Below, one piece after another: positions 55,243-64,000 of a DNA stretch of 64,000 bases. The notes beneath the pieces are model-generated. The model did not search any database, had not been told where the DNA came from, and saw nothing but the letters and a program-made list of their open reading frames with translations. Each line of letters opens with the position of its first letter. Position 1 is the first letter of the stretch. A program made the position numbers and the translations under genes. The stretch covers positions 18,298,120-18,362,119 of the forward strand of contig OX375880.1 of the NCBI GenBank assembly GCA_947359465.1. Reading direction: 5' to 3'. The stretch comes from Metellina segmentata. Taxonomy: Eukaryota > Arthropoda > Arachnida > Araneae > Tetragnathidae.

Positions 55243-55299
55243 GTTATAGACAGTATTGTAAAGATTGCAAAGCTGCCTGTCACAGCTGAACTCTTACAA
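55243..55299 (+). CDS. Elongin A-like gene, second coding exon
   Basis: A 57-bp exon between TTTGCTTTTCAG and GTAAGTTTTT, phase 0 on both sides, 19 codons: VIDSIVKIAKLPVTAELLQ. The motif K-L-P-V-T-x-E-L-L is the signature of the third helix of TFIIS-N domains. The next expected segment (threonine-glycine-x-glycine, then valine-asparagine and a Lys/His-rich helix) was not found to 64000, so the gene continues further right or in a diverged exon. Good splice signals and in-phase joining to 52329-52439 support a real gene. Confidence 0.65.
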
Positions 55300-55849
55300 G
55301 TAAGTTTTTAAATATTTTGGTGTCTTAAAATGTGACGTTGTGGTGTTTCGATTACCCGAATCAAAAAGTGGCGACGATATCAAAGTGTACACTATATGGT
55401 AACGGAACAGACATTTCAGTTGAGGCACTTCTCATAATTAAGTGCCAAGTGTCTCTGTAGGAAATTTAACTAGATATGAGAATGATAGTAATAGGAGCTT
55501 CATGAAAAGAATGACTATTTTATCAAAATCAATACTAAAATTCAAAAATACAAATAAATTTTATCTCAATTTCAGATTACCCAGGTGGTATAAAGCTTTT
55601 GATATCCTTTAACATTTCCAAAAATGTTTGTGTCATATGTAATTGACGTCACTTGAATTCAATTAAGAGGGAAACAAGAAACTATTTGACGCACAATTAC
55701 GATCTGTTAACCAAGAAACACTGATATTTCACTGGGTTCTAAATGCAATCAGCAACAAACAAAAGTGAAAATTAATATCTGGATGGAACTTTTATAGAAG
55801 AGAATTTCCACCTGAGACTAAAAGTAATTATGTGCATTCTTACATATAA
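55300..55849. other. Presumed intron 2, AT-rich
   Basis: No element recognised in this stretch. Confidence 0.45.
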
Positions 55850-57081
55850 CAGGGTTCGCACGCTCCTTAAGAACTCTTTAAAATGGATTTTCGTTTTTAA
55901 GCATTCTTAAAACTCCTTATTTTTATGTGCTACTCCTTAAAAACTCCTTAATTTCCCCCCTGCCGTTTCAATTTTGAAATGGGCTACGTTCCACCGAAAT
56001 AATGGATTCCAAAACGTACCGTTTCAATTAGAAAAGTATACTTCCCGTTGCTCGCGGTGTATTGGCAGCAGGTCTGAAATTTTCCCACAGTAAAAGGCTA
56101 TCATCAGTAAGGCACCATGTAGCGAAGCAAGGCCACCCGTATGTCCGACTCCTCTTACCTAATTACCTAACTTGTGGGATAGAGCCTTGAGTGGCATTTA
56201 CGACTGATGGTCGACAGGGTCGAACAAAAAGAGGACCCCTTCTAGAATGTCAGTCGCTGACAGATCGTAAATGGTGATCGTTAAATATTGAAGGAGCGTT
56301 GCGAACGTATTGAAAATCGCCATCTGTTATCATCGAAGTTGATTATTACAAATTCTTGAATTTGTTTAGCGAAAGCGATAGTGAACTAATTAAGTAGACA
56401 AAATATTATTGCATTTAATTTATTTTGAATTTAATTCAACATTAAATCTCGATATAAGAGTAGCATTGAGAACGTATTGAAAATCGCAATCTGTTATAAT
56501 CAAAGTGGATTATTTCATACTTGAATATTTGAAGTTAAAATATGATTTACCTATTCATTTATAACAAAAATAATTGCAGATTTCATTCATTTCTGTCTGA
56601 AATCTGTCGTTAGTATTTAACTGTAGAATACAATGAAAAATCTCAGCACAATAAAGTCACGTATTTCAAACTTTTCCGAATTTCAAACTTTTTATACTTT
56701 AAATTGAAAAGAATTATGCTTGGAATTCTATTATTGTGAGTTTTAACTGGGATTTGAGAGAAATATGTACTTTAAACTGAGAAACGTTATACTGAGATTT
56801 CACTGTATAAGAACTGTTTACAGCAGGATCCTAGATAAAACAGCTCCAGCAAGCAGGGGGGAAAGGAACTTGTGTTGAGTTGAAATATAAAAGTATAATT
56901 TTATTGTTTTGAGTAATTAGTAATGAAGTATTAAGTGGAACTAAGTTCTTAAAAGTGTTGAAACATTTTTATATTTTGCACTTGAAAATGTGTGTATAAC
57001 TTTCTAAGAGTCCTTATAAATTTCGAAAGAACTTGTTAAATACTCCTTAATTTTTATATTCAAAATTCTGTATGAACCCTG
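55850..57081. mobile_element. MITE with CAGGGTTCGCAC ends
   Basis: 1232 bp. The ends are CAGGGTTCGCAC and TATGAACCCTG. Flanks are TATAA (55845-55849) and TAGAA (57082-57086), a 5-bp duplication with one mismatch. Subterminal zones repeat ACTCCTTAAAAACTCCTTA (left, 55867-55955) and CTTGTTAAATACTCCTTAA (right, about 57030). No transposase. Confidence 0.8.
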
Positions 57082-57359
57082 TAGAAGTATGTACACACAG
57101 TTGCTTTGTGATTTATTTTATCAACTCTGAGGAAAATACATGCATAGCTATGTCATGCCTAAAATCTTCCTTTTATTTCAATGTAATTAATTCACTTAAT
57201 GTATTAATTTCTTTAGATGGTTTGAGTGCAACTTTCAAATTTACTTAGCAACAAATTATAATCAACAATACACTGCTAAATATGGCTCTGAACTTTTTGT
57301 GATAAAAATTTTAATTCTTTTGATATGTGTTTAAACATTTGATTCCTTTCACTTGTGTG
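57082..57359. other. AT-rich spacer
   Basis: Short spacer between two elements. Confidence 0.5.
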
Positions 57360-57361
57360 TA

Positions 57362-59214
57362 CAGTGGCTCCCGAAATTGAGTATACACTTCTCTTTGCCT
57401 ACTTTAAAAGTATATAAATACAACAATAAAATATTATTTAATTTTTTTTAAAAATAGGAATGATAAAATGCACATTAAGGAAGATATTTAAGCTGAAAAG
57501 AAACATGAAATTGATATAATAATTAAATTATTTGCATTCTATGACAAAATGACACCAATTGATGTTGTTGTCTTGTCCATGGATAGAACATTTCAAATAG
57601 GGCCATGCACGGTCCACACAATCTCAGCTATTTTAAGGCAATTGTCCGAGTACAGGTCCTCCAAGGGAGAGTCGCTAATTTGTTGAATGCTCGCCAAGAT
57701 GGCCGGGCAAGAGAGGACGTGTTCGGGACTTAATTCTGTATCACAGTTACACACACCAATTGATGTCACACAATTAAGTATACACTTTGTAGAAAATGAC
57801 TACAAATCCTTAAGTTAGCTATCACTATTTTATTGTAACACTTGTGTTTAATAGTGACATTGGATTTAAATCCTCATGTATGAGTTTCTTGTTGAAGTAC
57901 TCCTTTTTAAATTTCAAAATGGGCTCCAGAACGGAAACTGGAGTTGAAGTTTGGGAGCTTGTTATTAAAATGTCTGGAAAAGGTATATCTCTGTGAGAAA
58001 TTGAAAAAATAGTTCAGCACAGCTCTGTGGATGTGTCCAAAAAATTATCAGAAAGTATAAAGAGTTGAGACCCATCAAAAATATTCCAGGAAGAGGACGA
58101 AAGGAAATCCTGATGACATGACCAAGAGGAGGATCATATGAGAAGTGACCTTAAATCCTAAGGCGAGTGCTTCGAAAATTACTGCAGTCACTTCTTCAAC
58201 GATACAAAGACCTGTCTCTGCAGAAACAATTAGAAGAGTACTTAGGAAAGCAGGATTTAACTGTCGTGCGGCCAGGAGAAAACCTTTAATTTCCAAATCA
58301 AACCAGGAGAAATGATTTTCATTTGTAAAAAGCCATATTTCAAAGTCTCCAGACTTCTAGAAGCAAGTGAGATCTAGTGACGAGAGTAACTTTAATGTTT
58401 TCTAAAGTGATGGACGATACTGTCGGGCGGAAGCCTAACAGTGAATTGCTTTCTCAAAACACCATTCCTACTGTAAAGCATGGAGGCGGCTTGGTACTTG
58501 TATGGGACTCTATGGCATCCAATTGCGTGGGGGATTTAGTTTTTATTGACGGAATTATGGATAAAATGCAATACTTTAACATTTTGCAAAATAATTTAAA
58601 ACAAAGGGCCGAAAAGTTGGATTTTAGTTCGTCTTTCATTTTTTAGCAAGATAATGATTCTAAGCACACAGCTAACATTTTTAATCTGTGGACGTTGTAC
58701 AACTCTAAAATGCAGTTGCACACTCCACCACAATCACCTGTATCGACATTATAAAAAAATTTGTGGTCACAGTTGGAAAAATCCGTCAAAAAGCACCATA
58801 TCAAGAGTAAAGACCATTTAAAAACTGTTTTAAGAGAAAAATGGGCGAAAATAACAAGTAAAACAACCCAAAATCTTGTTAAATTGATTCCACGCCGTCT
58901 TCAAGCAGTTATTCATTCGAAAGGATGTGCCACAAATATTAGTTCATGTTTTTTACTGTTTTAATGTAAAAGTTATACCAGGTGTATACTCAATTTTGTG
59001 CATTAAAATTTGATAGATTGTGCTTAAAAAATTATGCAATTAATTCATTAAAATGATTTCATACTTGTTTCCACTCCTAGTACATTTCTTAAGATGCATT
59101 TTGTCAGTTACATACATATTAGTTTTATATAAAAATTTCATATTACTTTTTTATGCTTTTAATGCCAAGTGTATACTTAAAAGCGAAGTGTATACTTAAT
59201 TTTGGGAGCCACTG
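57362..59214 (+). mobile_element. Tc1-like transposon, decayed
   Basis: 1853 bp with inverted ends CAGTGGCTCCCGAAATTGAGTATACACTTC, TA duplications (57360-57361 and 59215-59216) and repeated AAGTATACACTT sites inside both ends (for example about 57775 and 59170). It holds a decayed transposase. Confidence 0.93.
57918..58964 (+). pseudogene. Tc1-like transposase, several stops and frameshifts
   Basis: Starting near ATGGGCTCCAGAACG (57918). Recognisable parts: an HTH region with stops; a paired-like second HTH near 58200-58280; the first catalytic D in SSDESNF (58379-58381); GGGLVLVWDSMAS (about 58485); the second D in QDNDSKHTA (about 58650), just after an in-frame TAG; a damaged third motif (about 58735) leading to NLWSQLEKSVKKHHIKS; and the C-terminal IPRRLQAVIHSKG (about 58890). 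At least five breaks, so it is not functional. Confidence 0.9.
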
Positions 59215-59216
59215 TA

Positions 59217-61800
59217 TATGGCCCTCACTTCATGCTGTCTGCCTTGTGCCTGGCACAGCATGGCCAAATAAGGCCCTTGCACCATAAAACAACCAATCTT
59301 TAATAAAGTGCATAACAGGGATCGAAGTCGTCCTATATGGATCATTCTTGTGAAATAGGAAAAATTGGCTTCTTAAAATTTTTTCAATCGAAGGTTTTTA
59401 AAACTTTATTTTTTTGGCCTAATAATTTTCTACCATGTTCATCAAGTAAATAAAAAATATCAGCAATCTAAATTATTACCGTTTTGTTAAGGAAAAAAAA
59501 ATTTCAAAATATTGGAAGGCAGGACAATGACAAACCTGCCAGACAATGATGAAAATAGAAAAAAATATATACATTTCTTGTTGAACATTTCATATGACCA
59601 TGTATTTTTAATTCAGCTGATTAAGTACATAAATAAAATTACTAGGAACATGACACTTCAGGAAATTATGGATTCCCGAATATTTAAGTATTATTAGAAA
59701 GTAGGAACACTGGATAGCTATTACTGCAACTTTTATGCTTTTTTAACAGATTACGTGTTTTGCTGTGTGGTGTTAAATTACTGCAATCAATTATCAGCTA
59801 TTTTAGATCTGTAGTATTTTTTTTTTGTATTTTTCCCCATTTGCCTTGTATATTTTTAAAATTTTTCTTCCAGTTTCTTTATACGAATGTAGGTCTCTGC
59901 TCTATCTCTTCTAACTTTTTTTCTTAACATTATCATCTCTTGTTGTGTCTGGGTTTGAAGAACCTGAAAGTGGAATATCTATACCACTTTCACTTGGTTT
60001 GGGTAGCCAATTCTATCGGATGACAATTTCTTGTTCAAGCGATAGAGTTTTGAATTTTCTTTCCTATTTTTATAATTCCCCTTTTCTGCCTCGAACTCAT
60101 TTTAGCTATAGGGTTTACCACTCCTTTCTTCTTTTGGTTAACATATATTTCACATGCCTCTTCAATTTATCTTGTATCAAACGTTATGGAATTTTTTTTA
60201 ATATGCTCCTGATGACGTTTCTCAGCTAACCTTTTCTTTAACAACCTTTCCTCATATGTTTGTTTCTTTTTACCACTCATATCTGTCCATATTGTTTACA
60301 ACTTATAAAAAAGAGCATGTGATAAAGGATATTTAGTAATATCTAGACATTTTTAGGTGCAATGACAAAAACATTATGTTTTAAATAAAAGAAACAAATA
60401 AGTTTCAAAATTTCAAGCCCATTATAAAGTATTTTACTATTAAAAAAATTACAATGGATAATAAATAATCAAAAGTTAATAGTTAAAAGTAAAGAATATA
60501 TTTGTCTTCAGTTAATAATAAAATGGATGAACCTTTAAAAATTTCAGTTTGAATTTCACACACATTTAAGAAATATCTTTTATACACTTGATAATAAAAA
60601 AAATTAAAAATTTACTACAAACATTTATTTTTTATCAAAGCCAGGAAAATTATCTTCAATATACATAAACCTTGAACTCTGAACTTGTATGTGCTGACCA
60701 AAAAAAAAAGTTGATAACTTTTCAAAATGGCAGTTATTTATTTAAATAACCTCAACCCCATATTACTTGAAAAGTATTCTTTTAACTCAGTGCTGTCATC
60801 TATTAATTGCCCACATAATGATATCTGAGATGCCAGGAAAATGATGATATTACTTAGGACAATAGTTATTGAAGTTACTTTTGGAAATTTTTGCAATATT
60901 ATTTCCATTATTGTAACTAATAACCTTTCAAATGTATAAAGAAGCAGAATAAATTATTTACAAGAATATATAAATAAATATTAAAACCCTAATGAATGAA
61001 GAAATTGTAAAATTTCACTCAGGGACATGCCAGGACAATGATATTTGATATTTTAAAGTTTTAAAAATGTATAAAATAAAAACATATGTCATTAATTTTC
61101 TAATTCTGTAGATTATAAAAGTGATCCTAAACTATTCTTGAAAGTTGACAGAATCTTCAGAGTGATAGAATTCTATAAATTTTGAAGGGACATATGAATT
61201 TTGCCTATTTTGCAAGAATGACCCATATATCCTATATATTTTTCAAAACCTTTAAAAACGTCCTATATTTCAGTAATTGCCCTATATTTCTTCACGGATG
61301 CAGTTATTTTCCCCCTCCATGTCAGAGATGAGATTCTTCCTACTTTTGTAGGTATTTCCGACATTTCTTTAATTTTTGAGAAAATAACCGATTTTTATCA
61401 CTTTTTAAGAAAAAATTCCGATTTTTGCCCTTTTTAGTTTTTTTTATAAACGTTAAATGCACCAAACGAGACATATCTCGCCAACATTGCACTCCTAAAT
61501 TTTGTCAAGCTGATAAGTCTTACAAATTCCTTTGAAAAGAATCCTTTGTGAGAATATTATTCGTTTAATGGCAAACCTGGAGAACTTGGATTTTGAAATA
61601 GTTGGCGGTACTTTGTAGCTGCAAATTTCGTAGGTAAAGCTACGGTTTCCTAAGAAAGCGGGACTGTTACTTAGAGGCCGTGATACGTCATGATGCGACG
61701 GAAAAGGTATAAATGAAATATTTTAAGTTGATCTGCTTTTAATATGATTTTTCCTTCAACTAGAAAATAAGATGCTCGGTTATTTAACCGATAGGGCTAT
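59217..61800. other. AT-rich, presumed intron sequence
   Basis: No gene supported. Repeated TCCTATATTT words (61230-61300) match those flanking the MITE at 63162. CAGGGATCGAAGT at 59316 pairs with an inverted CAGTGATAGAAGT ending at 63976 and may be the left end of a long decayed transposon. CCGTGATACGTCATGATGC recurs at about 61678. Confidence 0.4.
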
Positions 61801-61820
61801 TTCGTCTTTTACGGCAACCC

Positions 61821-62506
61821 CGGCAAGCGGAAAGTTTAAATTTTCATTTTGAATATTCTGGAAAGTTCTTTCAAAATCGTTAAAACTTCTTTCTTTGGCG
61901 ATTTTATAAGTGCGCCAATGCGGTGGCCACCACTTAAAACATAGACTGCAGCTATTTTTTGCAACGGAAATTTACAAAATGATGCTTCTTTTTTGGACAA
62001 TATTTATGATTGTTTTCATGTGTTAAATTATTTCTTGGATAATATAAGTTATTAATTTGATTTAATTGGAAAATAAGAATATCACGGTAAAATATAAACC
62101 GACGGAAATTGATTAGAGATTTTGAAAAAAAAAAATTTATATTCGAAAGTAGGTCATAAATTTAAACTGAATTGAATTATATTTTATTTTAAAAGGGGTA
62201 CACAGCTTCAGTCTCGTTTATAGCGGTGGCAACGTCCTTGGCGCTTTTTTTTTTGGCGCACTTCTTAAGTCGCCATGGAAAGAATGATTTCAAATGAACC
62301 AATGAAATCAAACGACAGTTTAACCGGACTTTGAAAGAACTTTCTAGAACATTCAAAATAAAAATTTTAAACTTTCCGCTTGCCGAGATTGTTTAAAAAT
62401 CCGCAATAACCGTAATACAGATGGGTTACCTTAATCTGTCATTACTCGCTACTAGAAGTGCGCCGAGACCGTTGATACTGCTATAAACGTAGACTGAAGC
62501 TGTACC
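61821..62506. repeat. Two interleaved inverted repeats
   Basis: Pair A: 61821-61878 and 62327-62385 (CGGCAAGCGGAAAGTTTAAA and its inverse). Pair B: 62197-62224 and 62480-62506 (GGTACACAGCTTCAGTCTCG and its inverse). The order A-B-A'-B' means they cannot both form a simple nested hairpin. Confidence 0.7.
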
Positions 62507-63161
62507 AAAACAGGTTCTGATTTGTTTTGAATTAAGTATATTTTTCGCGATTTATTAAGGTAAAATCGGTGAAAAGCTATAATTATGTTAATTTTTATTT
62601 TTAGTGTCGACCTTTTTTTTTTCATTTAACATTTATGCTATTTAATATAATTATTAAGTTTGCAAACAATGTGAAAAATAGTTTTTTTTATCTAATAGAT
62701 AATATTTAGAGAAAGAAAAAAAATATTTTTACTCTTTTATGTTATGTATATTTAGAGTTTGTGTAAATTATGGTAAAGTAATTTACAGTTTGTAAATTGA
62801 GTTAAAGAGAAATTTACAATATGCTGTTTTAAGGATTTCTTATTTTTGGTGTGTGAAGATTGGCTACTGTGATGGTGTGTTTTTAAATTTAATTTTCTTA
62901 CTTATCAACAAAAATAAGCTTGGAATATAAATAAAGACATTTTTGGCATTTATTTAAAATTTTAAATGATTTGTAGTAATTACTGTACATTTTGGCCAGA
63001 GACCTGCCATCATTTATATGAAATCATAGATGTATTATTCTCAGGATGAAGCATATCGAGGTGGTAAAGGGGTCCCGGTGCGAAATGTCTTACCATTAAT
63101 ATATGTTAGTCATAATAGTTTCCTATTATTGTCCTATATTTTTTGTAAGCAAATCCTATAT
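62507..63161. other. AT-rich, no gene supported
   Basis: Short TCCTATATTTTTT words near 63130 belong to the repeat that received the next MITE. Confidence 0.4.
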
Positions 63162-63923
63162 CAGGGTTCCCACGGGTGCTTAGAAAGTGCTTATTTTGAA
63201 CTTCCATTTCTAAGAGCCCTTAGAAGTGCTTATTTTTCATCAATAGTCCTTAGAAAGTGCTTATTTTCCTTTCAAAACAAAATTCAGTTTTCAAACGACG
63301 ATATATATTTCACTTTTCCGACCTGTTTTCAGTGGCTGATCGGCGGTAAAACTGCTTGCAAGTACATCTTTGGTGATGATTCGGGAACTGGCTTTCTTGA
63401 ATGGGAACACTTGATACGCGATATGCAAATACACTTTTTCGAAAATGAAAGTGTTAGTCGATCAGGGAGGAGCCTGACCCAGACAACACAAACACGAGCA
63501 GCAATATGCTAAAAAATTGCTCATACCATTGCCCTAAAGACCATTAAAAAGTAAAAACAAAACAATATGAAAAGAATAAGAAAACAAAATCAAACTCGCA
63601 ACAGCAGCTGGGAGACCGACAATACCAAGTCCAGTCCTCATCAAACTTGTCTCTTTCTTTCCCTTTTTATTAAAGCAAATGCACTGGCGAAGAGATAAAA
63701 GAAAAATATCCAAAGTTTTTTTCTTACTACTGTTTACATACTACTGTTCTTATAAAATTAACTAATCTGTAAGAGCATACCCATTTGGTCGAAAGTCAGG
63801 TATTACATTGTATAACACGGTTTCTTCAATGTTTTATTTAAGTACTTATAAAGTCCTTATTTTGTCCTAGAAAGTGCTTAGAAAATCCCTATTTTTAATT
63901 AGAAAAAAAGAGTGGGAACTCTG
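63162..63923. mobile_element. MITE with CAGGGTTCCCAC ends
   Basis: 762 bp with ends CAGGGTTCCCAC / GTGGGAACTCTG and a perfect 5-bp duplication TATAT (63157-63161 and 63924-63928). Subterminal zones repeat GCTTAGAAAGTGCTTATTTT (left) and GTCCTTATTTTGTCCTAGAAAGTGCTTAGAAA (right). The interior (63455-63640) shares sequence with 24985-25200. The 160-aa open frame at 63030-63512 crosses the left border and is not a gene. Confidence 0.88.
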
Positions 63924-64000
63924 TATATTTTTCTTAAAAAATCCTATATTTTATCATATGGTTACTTCTATCACTGGTATAATGATATTAAAATTGCATT

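Noticed and set aside
63030..63512. 160-aa open frame
   Set aside because: It crosses the border of a MITE and its repetitive peptide reflects the GCTTAGAAAGTGCTTATTT words.
63162..63923. Classical hAT with 8-bp duplication
   Set aside because: The 8-bp flanks do not match; only TATAT (5 bp) does.

Overview
The window looks like an intergenic-to-intronic piece of a large, AT-rich, repeat-laden arthropod genome. A spider or other chelicerate is my best guess, inferred from the mix of BEL/Pao, Ty3, CR1, Tc1/mariner, Helitron-like and tRNA-SINE sequence; nothing here proves the taxon. Almost everything recognisable is a transposable element. The one convincing host gene is a pair of short exons at 52329-52439 and 55243-55299 that encode the start of a TFIIS-N (LW) domain protein, most like Elongin A. 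It has a 2.8 kb first intron, and the rest of the gene presumably lies beyond the right edge.

Layout. (1) 1-11.9 kb: a Ty3-type LTR retrotransposon whose gag is split twice. One insertion is a 5.8 kb BEL/Pao element with identical 186-bp LTRs and the 5-bp target duplication AATCC. The other is a 781-bp MITE with CAGGGTGG termini. Removing both leaves the Ty3 gag-pol reading frame uninterrupted. (2) 12.35-12.95 kb: a broken, internally shortened transposase-like gene. (3) 13.13-14.63 kb: an apparently intact mariner-like transposon with a 375-aa transposase, 106-bp terminal inverted repeats and TA duplications. (4) 15.4-16.8 kb, 25.5-25.9 kb, 28.9-32.6 kb, 34 kb, 45-49.5 kb and 51-52 kb: copies of a tRNA-headed SINE with an ATTACC/TTACC tail. 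Many have clear target duplications, some are 5'-truncated, some tandemly duplicated, and two unrelated tRNA-like heads are joined to one shared body. (5) 19.4-25 kb and 39-42.2 kb: Helitron-like elements with TC...CTAG ends and chains of very small hairpins. One holds a 5'-truncated CR1 LINE. (6) 35.06-36.22 kb, 43.8-44.5 kb and 57.36-59.21 kb: mariner/Tc1 elements without a working transposase. (7) 48.5-49.3 kb, 55.85-57.08 kb and 63.16-63.92 kb: hAT-like MITEs.

Most interesting structures: three tandem imperfect hairpins at 45541-45812 whose closing stems differ by compensatory changes; the Helitron-like ends built from GCGNAGC mini-hairpins; the head-swapped SINE family; three CAGGG-ended MITE families that share a 5-bp target duplication; and the probably active mariner. 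Several frame breaks fall exactly in homopolymers, so assembly error should be excluded before these copies are called dead.
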